Shown piece after piece: positions 10,101 to 17,852 of a stretch of 64,000 nucleotides of DNA (position 1 is its first letter; each line of letters opens with the position of its first letter). The DNA comes from Acidobacteriota bacterium (GTDB lineage: Bacteria; Acidobacteriota; Thermoanaerobaculia; Gp7-AA8): contig QHVT01000012.1 in the NCBI GenBank assembly GCA_003223645.1, positions 1-64,000 of the forward strand. Direction: 5' to 3'. Under the pieces are notes generated by a model, which was not told the DNA's origin, did no database searches, and was given only the letters and a program-made list of their open reading frames with translations. The position numbers were made by a program, and so were the translations under genes.

Positions 10101-11163
10101 AGACCCTCGGCTCGATTCCGACGATCTCGCGCACCGCGGCGCGTGGATCGCGCAGGATGTTGAGGCTGATCTGCAGCACGAGCGCGACATGCGCGCTCAT
10201 CGACGGCGCGAAGTGAAGCGTCTCGAGCGCCGTCTGCAACATGCGCGCGCCGGCATACGCGACGCAGCGCTCGAGTCGCGCGTCCGCCTGCGCCTCGGGG
10301 ATCGGCAGCGCCTTCGTGTATTCATCCCAGAAGGCGCGCATCGGCGGTTTCACCGGATTGAGATCGACGCTCATCGTGCCTGGCGAGGAAAGCACGCACG
10401 TCGTGACGTAGCTCTGCAGGACTGCACCGGCGTCCCACGTGTCTTCGCCGATGTCGGCGAGCTCCCAGTCGACGACTTTCAGTTCGGCGCCGCCATCGGG
10501 ACGCGCGACGACGAGACAGTTGTCGAATTTCATGTCGCCGTGAATCAGCGCGTTCGGCATCCACTGCGCGCGCAGGAGATCGAGCGCGCGTCCGTAGTCG
10601 GGATAGCTCTGCAGGATCGTCGCGACCTGCGCGCCGGCCTGGCCGAACTGCGAGCTCGAGTAGTGCAGCGACAACACCCACGGCGGTTGTCCGGGAAAGA
10701 CGGAGCGATCGAGCGTGCCGAGGGCGGAGGCGGTGGAGGCGTGGTAGCGCGCGAGCGCGCGGCCGATGAGTCGCGCGACGTCTTCGGGAAACGCGCGCGT
10801 GGAGCGGTGATAGTCGGTGATGTTCTGCGCGTTCGGGAAGAGCTCGATGACGAGCATGCCGCGTTGCGGGTCGCTGTGGAAGAAGCGCGGCATCAGCTCG
10901 CGCAATCCGCCGAGGGCGGGATGCATCGTCGCCCACTGATAGAAGTTCACTTCGCGCTGCAGCGTTTCGGCGGAGCCGGCGGACGCGGGCTGCACGCATT
11001 TGACGAAATACTGCGGACCGTCTTTGCGCGTGACGGCGAAGTTGCTGTTGCGACGCGTGCCCTCGACGACCATGACCTCGCCGTCGACGACGGAGGCGGG
11101 CGAGAGGAGGCCGCGCTCGATCAGGTAGTGAACGAGATCATTCGGCGTCGTCGTGGTCGTCAA
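10093..11163 (-). CDS. APH-like phosphotransferase (putative RiPP Ser/Thr kinase), TTG start
   Basis: LIHGDMKFDNCLV (HGDxxxxN) and VVDWELADIGEDTWDAG. Confidence 0.9.
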   Translation of the reverse strand: MTTTTTPNDLVHYLIERGLLSPASVVDGEVMVVEGTRRNSNFAVTRKDGPQYFVKCVQPASAGSAETLQREVNFYQWATMHPALGGLRELMPRFFHSDPQRGMLVIELFPNAQNITDYHRSTRAFPEDVARLIGRALARYHASTASALGTLDRSVFPGQPPWVLSLHYSSSQFGQAGAQVATILQSYPDYGRALDLLRAQWMPNALIHGDMKFDNCLVVARPDGGAELKVVDWELADIGEDTWDAGAVLQSYVTTCVLSSPGTMSVDLNPVKPPMRAFWDEYTKALPIPEAQADARLERCVAYAGARMLQTALETLHFAPSMSAHVALVLQISLNILRDPRAAVREIVGIEPRVYA

Positions 11164-11220
11164 ATCCCGCCCCCGGCCTTCAGGATTTCAATTTCAGACG
11201 GCTCTAAGGATATCGCGAAC

Positions 11221-11251
11221 GGCGCCGGCCCGAAAGAATCGGGCCGGCGCC
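11221..11251 (-). promoter_or_regulatory. Intercistronic hairpin between the repeat precursor and the kinase gene
   Basis: Perfect 13-bp stem GGCGCCGGCCCGA/TCGGGCCGGCGCC with 5-nt loop; no following T-tract on the minus strand. Confidence 0.85.
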
Positions 11252-11261
11252 GGCTCATGCA

Positions 11262-12614
11262 CTACTGCCACGGCCAACAGCTGAACAACGGACACGAGGT
11301 GCCGTGAAGCGTCGGCACGCATAGGAACATCGGGCAGGTGTGGCCGGAGATCGTGGGCGGGCAGAAGATCGTTGGCCGGCAGATGACGGCCGGACACGTG
11401 TGTCCGGTGAGCGTGGGCAGCTGATGGCAGACGATCGGACAAGTCTGGCCGGTGAACGTTACGTTGACCTGAAGAACCGGAGCGCCTACCTGCGGATCGT
11501 CCGGCAACGGCCATTGATCGCAAATGAAGGACGGGCAGGTGCGGCCGACGAGCGTGTTCTGCGGCGGATAGCACGACTCGAACGGACACGTGACGCCGCC
11601 GAGGGTCGGCGGACATTGCGGACCGCCCGCGGTCGGGAAAACCGGACACGCATGGGGGGGACACGTGAATCCGTTCACGGTCGGCTGACACTGGAAGAAC
11701 GGACAGGTGTCGCCCACGATCGTCTGCACGCCGCTGCGGAAGCCGACCTGCTGCTGCTGCGGACCCGGCAGCACCGGACCCGGCTGGAGCACGCACTGCG
11801 GATTCAGCGTCGGGCGGCAGAGCTGCGGCGGGCACGTTCTGTTGAAGAGCGTCGGCGCCGGGCAGCGGAACGTGTCGCACGACTGCGTCGCCAGCGTCGG
11901 CGGCGGGCATTGCCACTCGGGGCAGGTGATGCCTTGCAGCGTCGGGAAGCAGCGAATCCGCGGACAGGTAAAGCCCGAGAGTGTCGGTCCGCATTGTTGG
12001 ATCGGGCAGGTTCTGCCGAAGAGCGTCGGATGGCACACCTGGATCGGGCAGGTGTTGCCGGTCAGCGTCGGCGGGCAAACCGGACAGGTTGCGCCGAACA
12101 GCGTCGGCTGACAGGCGACCGGGAAACACGTATTCGCGGTGAGCGTCACCGGTCGTAACGGCAGCGCCATGAGCGGCGCCGGTGCGCCGACGGCTTGCTG
12201 CTGCTGCGGTCCTCCGGCTCCCCAGCACGCCCAATAGTCGAGCGTGTAGCCGGTGGGCGCCGGACCGCCGACCTGGGCGGCCGCTCCGCCTCCCCAACCC
12301 GGCGGCGTTCCGCAAGGGGGGTGAAATGTCACCGTGGCCGGTCCGCCGACGCCGCCCGCTGGCGGGCAGATCGGCGGAAACGTTTGTGGCGGGAACGTCT
12401 GTGGCGGGTTACACCACGGAGGCAATGTCGGATACGTCATCTGCTGTCCTCCCTGCGCGCAGTCGGGACTCCACGTGTAGGCGTAGACGCCGTAGCGCAC
12501 TTCGTTCGCTTCTCCCTGAACCTGTTCGGTCGCCTGCTTGCGCAGCGACTCCGCTGCGCGTCGCTGCTCGCTGCGCTCGTCGTTCTGCGGCGGGTCTTGC
12601 GGTTCGTCCGGCAT
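11262..12614 (-). CDS. Giant Cys-rich multi-repeat putative RiPP (lanthipeptide-like) precursor
   Basis: 450 aa from ATG 12614; charged N-terminal leader-like segment, Pro/Gly-rich linker, then 19 units of PTLxGxTCPxxxC. Confidence 0.85.
   Translation of the reverse strand: MPDEPQDPPQNDERSEQRRAAESLRKQATEQVQGEANEVRYGVYAYTWSPDCAQGGQQMTYPTLPPWCNPPQTFPPQTFPPICPPAGGVGGPATVTFHPPCGTPPGWGGGAAAQVGGPAPTGYTLDYWACWGAGGPQQQQAVGAPAPLMALPLRPVTLTANTCFPVACQPTLFGATCPVCPPTLTGNTCPIQVCHPTLFGRTCPIQQCGPTLSGFTCPRIRCFPTLQGITCPEWQCPPPTLATQSCDTFRCPAPTLFNRTCPPQLCRPTLNPQCVLQPGPVLPGPQQQQVGFRSGVQTIVGDTCPFFQCQPTVNGFTCPPHACPVFPTAGGPQCPPTLGGVTCPFESCYPPQNTLVGRTCPSFICDQWPLPDDPQVGAPVLQVNVTFTGQTCPIVCHQLPTLTGHTCPAVICRPTIFCPPTISGHTCPMFLCVPTLHGTSCPLFSCWPWQ
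11265..12149 (-). repeat. Tandem coding repeat, about 42 bp / 14 aa, 19 units (16 two-Cys, 3 one-Cys)
   Basis: 295 aa parsed unit by unit: VTLTANTCFPVACQ, PTLFGATCPVCP, PTLTGNTCPIQVCH ... PTLHGTSCPLFSCWPWQ. Confidence 0.93.
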
Positions 12615-12615
12615 A

Positions 12616-13500
12616 TCAGCCCTGCTTCGACGCATCGAACTGCGTCGGGTCGAGGAAATCGGCGCGGATCAGCGCCCACCAGTCGGTCGCGTAGTTCTGC
12701 AGCACGTATTCGTACGGCAGCCAGCCGTAGCCGCCGTCGCCCCAGTCCGGGCCCCAGGAGTTGCGAATGCGCAGCGCCCCGATCGTGGGAGAACTGCCGC
12801 CGCCGGTGAAGTTCACGATGTCTTTCTCATCGTCGTAGCCGACGGCGACGAGCGCGTGCAGTCCCACCGGCTGCTCGCCCGGCTCAGGAAACGGAATCTC
12901 GCCGCGTCCTTCGCCGGGGTTGGACGACTGCGACGCCGAGGGAAAGAGCACGAAGCCGAACATGACCGGGATCTCGCGCGAGAGACTCGAATGAATCGCC
13001 GCGAGGAGCTGCTCGCGCGACGTGCCGGAGGGATCGAGCCGGTAGTACGCAGTGGTCTTGTAGTTCGACGCGTACGCGTAGACGTACGGCGGCGGATCGA
13101 CGTCGTAGTACTGCGTGAGGTACGGCCACTCTGACTCCGGCGGCGCACCGAACGTGCGCAGTGCCTTCATCGCGATGCGCAGAAACGCGCCGCGATCGCC
13201 GGTCTGATGCAGAAGGGTGCGCGAGACTTTGTAGATGAAGAGAGGGGAGGGCTCGAAGACGCGGTCGAAGTTGCGGCGCTCGAAGTAGGAGAGGAGCGCC
13301 GCGGCGGTGAAGGCCGTACAGGAGTTGATCGTGTCCTGCCGTCCCGGCGGCGGGAAAAACTCGCGGAGGTCGACGCGGGGAGGCTCCGCGACGGGCGCCT
13401 GCAGCGCCGGCACGAGGCTCTCGACTCTGCGCGAGTCCGTCGTCAGGTCACGCGCGTCCGCCGGATCGGGAATCCAACCTGTCGCCTGCGGGAGGATCAT
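12616..13500 (-). CDS. C1 family (papain-like) cysteine peptidase
   Basis: QDTINSCTAF (Gln and Cys), GLHALVAVGYDD (His), IRNSWGPDWGDGGYGWLPYEYV (Asn). Confidence 0.92.
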   Translation of the reverse strand: MILPQATGWIPDPADARDLTTDSRRVESLVPALQAPVAEPPRVDLREFFPPPGRQDTINSCTAFTAAALLSYFERRNFDRVFEPSPLFIYKVSRTLLHQTGDRGAFLRIAMKALRTFGAPPESEWPYLTQYYDVDPPPYVYAYASNYKTTAYYRLDPSGTSREQLLAAIHSSLSREIPVMFGFVLFPSASQSSNPGEGRGEIPFPEPGEQPVGLHALVAVGYDDEKDIVNFTGGGSSPTIGALRIRNSWGPDWGDGGYGWLPYEYVLQNYATDWWALIRADFLDPTQFDASKQG

Positions 13501-13524
13501 GTTCGGAGAAACTACGTTTCAAAT

Positions 13525-13884
13525 TTAGTTATAGCATTCCGTCGGGGCTACAGACATTTTTTTCACGCTTCGCCATGCAGCGGGAGTTGTCCCCGTAAAT
13601 CGGTTGAAGGCGCGGAAGAACGTTCGCGGCGTCCCGAAGCCGGCGGCGACCGCGATCTCGTCGAGCGTTGCATCCCCGACGAGCAACTCCTTGGCATGCG
13701 CCACCTGCCGCTCCTTGATGTAATGCGACGGGTGCATGCCGAGGGGCGGGCGGAGGCGGCGGGTGAGGCGGACGGCGGAAATGCCCATCCGCGCCGCGAG
13801 CTCGGTCACCCGCGGCGGCGTCCGCAATTCGATGCATTCGTCGACGTACGTGTCGACCGTCGTCCGCCACTCCTCGGCAGTCAT
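13525..13884 (-). CDS. AraC-type regulator, HTH domain only
   Basis: LAARMGISAVRLTRRLRPPLGMHPSHYIKERQVAHAKELL...IAVAAGFGTPRTFFRAFNRFTGTTPAAWR. Confidence 0.9.
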   Translation of the reverse strand: MTAEEWRTTVDTYVDECIELRTPPRVTELAARMGISAVRLTRRLRPPLGMHPSHYIKERQVAHAKELLVGDATLDEIAVAAGFGTPRTFFRAFNRFTGTTPAAWRSVKKMSVAPTECYN

Positions 13885-13924
13885 CTATGAAGGAGTGCCG
13901 GAGGGACGGAAAACCCTACCTTGT

Positions 13925-14155
13925 TGGCCTCCGAGCCGCCAAGCCTCCCGGCCTCCCGGTTACCAAGAGGCTTGGAGGCTTGGAGGCTTGGAGGCCAGGA
14001 GCTGTCTACGGGCATAAGTGGAGGACAGACAATCCTGTCTGTCCTGGAACGATCATTCGCAGAGAGGCCGGACAGGCAGGATTGCCTGTCCTCCACCGCC
14101 AGCCTCCCGGTTTCCAAGGAGGCTGAGAGGCTTGGAGGCCTGGAGGCTGTCTACG
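13925..14155. repeat. Intergenic repeat cluster with GGAGGCTT 8-mers and nested near-palindromes
   Basis: TGGAGGACAGACAATCCTGTCTGTCC (14019-14044) versus GGACAGGCAGGATTGCCTGTCCTCCA (14070-14095), flanked by duplicated GCCTCCCGGTT.CCAA...GCTGTCTACGGGCA. Confidence 0.85.
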
Positions 14156-15083
14156 GGCAGACTCCCGGCCCGCTGAACGCGTTCACGTCCTGGATCGGCT
14201 GGAACGGTGTTCCCTGCGGGTTCGTGTAGGTCTTGACGACTCCCGTCCGCACATCGGTGATTCGGAGAACGGTGTTCACGTCCGTGAGGCCGCCCGCGAA
14301 TACCCAGTACGCGCTGTTGACGCCGCACGCGTTCAACACCTTCACCACCGCCTCCACGTTCGTCGCGTTGAAGAACCAGAGGTAGCCGGTCTCGCTCGTC
14401 AGTCTCACTCCGGTTGCAGCGCCGCTTGCGGTGCCCGTGGTCCACGTTGCTTCGACTTTGAAGCGGTTGTTCAGGCACATCGCCGTCGGCGTCGAAACGC
14501 ATTCCGGGATCGGGTCGACGCGAATGGCGAAGGCCTTGACGGTCGTGATCGGAATCCACGAGAAACCGTTCGTGTCGCTGAAGTACATCGTGGTGATCGG
14601 GGTGGAGGCCTGATTGTCGTAGGCGAGGCCGACCAGCGAGCCGTCCATGCGGACGCCGATGAACACGCCGAGGTCGGGGAGGACGACGCTGGATAGATCG
14701 ACGCTGGCGAATTGCGAAGTCACGCCGGCGGCGAACGTCGTCGATGCGCTGATGCTCTTGACGACCGTGCCCGGCCGTCCATTCGTGCCGTTATCGTCGA
14801 AGATCACGAGATCGAAGGGAACGGTGGCGGGGGCGCTGGTGGCGCGGACGATCCGCACGCATGCCTGTCGCAATCCGGTCGTACCGGCCGGCAGATCGAA
14901 CCGCGTCGCGGCGATCCAGTTCGGATTGGACGAATTCGCGACACCAACGAAGACGCCGCTGTCGTACTTCAATCCGAGGGAGCATTCCGGGCTGTTCGGC
15001 TGGAGCCCGATCTCCGTGAGCCGTAACTGGGCGAGAAGAGGAAACGCGGCAAGAAACACGAGGACCGACGCGAGTTTTCGCAT
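14151..15083 (-). CDS. Secreted hypothetical protein
   Basis: MRKLASVLVFLAAFPLLAQ signal peptide; no family recognised. Confidence 0.65.
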   Translation of the reverse strand: MRKLASVLVFLAAFPLLAQLRLTEIGLQPNSPECSLGLKYDSGVFVGVANSSNPNWIAATRFDLPAGTTGLRQACVRIVRATSAPATVPFDLVIFDDNGTNGRPGTVVKSISASTTFAAGVTSQFASVDLSSVVLPDLGVFIGVRMDGSLVGLAYDNQASTPITTMYFSDTNGFSWIPITTVKAFAIRVDPIPECVSTPTAMCLNNRFKVEATWTTGTASGAATGVRLTSETGYLWFFNATNVEAVVKVLNACGVNSAYWVFAGGLTDVNTVLRITDVRTGVVKTYTNPQGTPFQPIQDVNAFSGPGVCP

Positions 15084-15157
15084 GTGGGAGCCCTCCTTTT
15101 TTGAATCTGACATCAGCATCGTAGCGCCAATGACGCGGCGGTTATACTCCCGCGCTT

Positions 15158-17770
15158 ATGCAATACCGACCCACGGAGATTGAACCGAAGTGGCAGCAGC
15201 GGTGGGCTGAGGCGCGGGTGTCGGAGATCGACGTCACGGCGCCGGGCGACAAGCTGTACATGCTCAACATGTTTCCTTATCCGTCCGGCGACCTTCACGT
15301 CGGACACGGCCGCAACTACATCCTCGGCGACGCGCTCTATCGCTATTTCCGCATGCAGGGACGCGCGGCGCTCAATCCGATGGGGTGGGACGCGTTCGGA
15401 CTCCCCGCTGAAAACGCCGCGATCAAACGTTCCATCCATCCGCGCGAGTGGACCCTCGGCAACATCGCGCGCATGAAGAAGCAGTTCGGGCGTTGGGGCA
15501 TCCTCTACGACTGGTCAAAAGAGATCGCCAGCTGCGAGCCGGAGTACTACAAGTGGAACCAGTGGCTGTTCCTGCAGCTCTACAAGCGCGGGCTCGCGTA
15601 TCGCGGCACGGCGCCGGTGAACTGGTGCCCGCAGGACCAAACCGTGCTCGCGAACGAGCAGGTGATCGACGGACGCTGCGACCGCTGCGGCGCGCTCGTC
15701 GAGCAGCGCGAGCTCGCACAGTGGTTCCTGAAGATCACCGCCTACGCCGATCGACTCGACGCGGGACTGGACAAGCTCGAGCACTGGCCCGAGCGCGTGA
15801 AGCTGATGCAGCGGAACTGGATCGGCCGCTCCCTCGGCGCGGACGTCGAGTTTCCCGTTCCGATTCTCGATCATCCGATTCGCGTCTTCACGACGCGGCC
15901 CGACACGATCTACGGCGCGACGTTCATGGTGCTCGCGCCCGAGCATCCCGACGTGCCGGCGCTCATCGCCGATCATCCCGATCGCGCGGCGATCGAGGAG
16001 TGGATCACGAGCATCCGCAATCAAAGCGCGCTCGAGCGGCAGGAGAAGGGGAAGGAAGGCCGATTCACCGGCAAGTCCGCGATCAATCCCTTCACGGAAG
16101 AAGAGATCCCGATCTGGCTCGGCAACTTCGTGCTGCCGCAGTACGGCACCGGCGCGATCATGTCGGTGCCGGCGCACGACGAGCGCGACTTCGAATTCGC
16201 GAAGCAGTACGGACTGCCGATTCGCGTGGTGGTCGCGCCGGCTTCTCAGTTTATCCCGCGCGCAGACGCGGGATCTCCGGGAATACCGGCAGGATCATCC
16301 CCACAGCGCGGTGCCACCGGAGATCCCGCGTCTACGCGCGGGATAAACTGGGAGCCCGCCGCTCCACTGGAAGCAGCGTTCACGTTCAAGGACGAACAGG
16401 GCGTCAGCGTCAACTCCGGTGCGATCAGCGGCCTCGCGGTGCCGAAGGCGATCGAGCGGATCATCGAGATCATCGAAGAGCGGGGGATCGGGAAGGGAAC
16501 GATTCGCTATCGCCTGCGCGACTGGCTCATCTCGCGCCAGCGCTACTGGGGCACGCCGATCCCGATGATCTACTGCGATCGCTGCGGACTGCAGCCCGTT
16601 CCGGAAGATCAGCTGCCGGTTCGCTTGCCGCTCGACGTCGAGTTCACGGGACGCGAGGGGAATCCGCTGGCGAAGCACGCGTCGTTCGTGAACACGACCT
16701 GTCCACAGTGCGGCGGCGAAGCGAAGCGAGAGACCGACACGATGGATACGTTCGTCGATTCGTCGTGGTACTTCCTCCGCTTCATCACGCCGCGCGACGA
16801 CGAGAAGATTTTCGACTCGCAGCTCGTCGATCGCTGGCTGCCGGTCGATCAATACATTGGCGGCATCGAGCACGCGATCCTGCATCTGCTCTACGCGCGC
16901 TTCGTGACGCGCACGCTGTTCGACATGCGGCTGATCGCTTTCGAGGAGCCGTTCGCGCGACTCTTCAATCAGGGCGTGATCACGAAAGAGGGCTACAAGG
17001 ACGCGGGCGGCGCCTGGGTCGTGCCGGCGGACGTCGAGTGGCGCGACGACAAGCCGTATCGCGGCGACGAAGCGCTGACGGCGGAAATGACGAAGATGTC
17101 GAAGTCGCGGCTGAACGTCGTGCCGCCGGACGAACTGATCGAGCGCTACGGCGCCGACACGGAGCGCGTGTACACGCTCTTCATCGCGCCGCCCGAAAAA
17201 GAGGCAGCGTGGTCCGATGAGGGCGTCATCGGCGCGTACCGTTTCCTCGGCCGCGTCTGGAACATGGGGGATCAGATGGCGGATGGCGGATGGCAGACGG
17301 CAGAAGCCGACCCGCGCGTCGTCCGCAAGATGCACCAGACCATCGATGCCGTCACGAGTCGCATCGAGCGTTTCGAGTTCAACACCGCGATCTCCGCGCT
17401 GATGGAGTTTTCGAATGTGCTGGCCGAGGCGCCGTCGCGCGAGGCGTATGAGACGCTGCTCAAGCTGTTGCATCCGTTCGCGCCGCACGTCACCGAGGAG
17501 TTGTGGGAGATGCTGGGGAACGAGGGGATGGTGCTTACGTCACAGTGGCCGGTGGCGGATCGTGCTTTGATGGAAGAAGAGACGGTCACGATCGCGGTGC
17601 AGGTGAACGGAAAGCTGCGCGGCCAGGTGGAGGTTGCGGCGAAGGCCGCGGAAGAGACGGTGATGGCTGCCGTCTTCAACAATGAGAGAATCAAGCAGTG
17701 GATCGCAGAGAAAGAGATCGTGAAGAAGATTTACGTCCCCAACAAGCTCGTCAACGTCGTCATCCGCTAG
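15158..17770 (+). CDS. leuS: Leucyl-tRNA synthetase
   Basis: NMFPYPSGDLHVGHGRNYILGD, SSWYFLRF, MSKSRLNVV; 870 aa. Confidence 0.98.
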   Translation: MQYRPTEIEPKWQQRWAEARVSEIDVTAPGDKLYMLNMFPYPSGDLHVGHGRNYILGDALYRYFRMQGRAALNPMGWDAFGLPAENAAIKRSIHPREWTLGNIARMKKQFGRWGILYDWSKEIASCEPEYYKWNQWLFLQLYKRGLAYRGTAPVNWCPQDQTVLANEQVIDGRCDRCGALVEQRELAQWFLKITAYADRLDAGLDKLEHWPERVKLMQRNWIGRSLGADVEFPVPILDHPIRVFTTRPDTIYGATFMVLAPEHPDVPALIADHPDRAAIEEWITSIRNQSALERQEKGKEGRFTGKSAINPFTEEEIPIWLGNFVLPQYGTGAIMSVPAHDERDFEFAKQYGLPIRVVVAPASQFIPRADAGSPGIPAGSSPQRGATGDPASTRGINWEPAAPLEAAFTFKDEQGVSVNSGAISGLAVPKAIERIIEIIEERGIGKGTIRYRLRDWLISRQRYWGTPIPMIYCDRCGLQPVPEDQLPVRLPLDVEFTGREGNPLAKHASFVNTTCPQCGGEAKRETDTMDTFVDSSWYFLRFITPRDDEKIFDSQLVDRWLPVDQYIGGIEHAILHLLYARFVTRTLFDMRLIAFEEPFARLFNQGVITKEGYKDAGGAWVVPADVEWRDDKPYRGDEALTAEMTKMSKSRLNVVPPDELIERYGADTERVYTLFIAPPEKEAAWSDEGVIGAYRFLGRVWNMGDQMADGGWQTAEADPRVVRKMHQTIDAVTSRIERFEFNTAISALMEFSNVLAEAPSREAYETLLKLLHPFAPHVTEELWEMLGNEGMVLTSQWPVADRALMEEETVTIAVQVNGKLRGQVEVAAKAAEETVMAAVFNNERIKQWIAEKEIVKKIYVPNKLVNVVIR
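16247..16350. repeat. Palindromic element inserted in frame within leuS
   Basis: 34-nt arms CAGTTTATCCCGCGCGCAGACGCGGGATCTCCGG / CCGGAGATCCCGCGTCTACGCGCGGGATAAACTG with one mismatch. Confidence 0.92.
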
Positions 17771-17852
17771 GGCCGGCACGGCCGGCAGCGTTGATTGGCC
17801 AAGCCTTGTTGTGCGCTAGTTTCTCGTCGGTATCATTCGCGATTCAACATCA

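Noticed and set aside
11221-11251. Canonical Rho-independent terminator
   Set aside because: Strong stem but no T-tract after it on the transcribed strand; kept as an attenuator or stabiliser candidate.
11265-12149. CRISPR-like regular repeats of about 42 bp
   Set aside because: Repeats are contiguous coding units with variable residues and an open frame; no conserved repeat/unique spacer pattern and no cas genes.
11340-12158. 272-aa plus-strand ORF opposite the repeat precursor
   Set aside because: Antisense shadow of the 42-bp coding repeat; Arg-rich low-complexity product, while the minus frame gives the coherent TCPxxxC repeats.
15448-17220. 590-aa alternative-frame plus ORF inside leuS
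   Set aside because: Out-of-frame Arg-rich translation of leuS.
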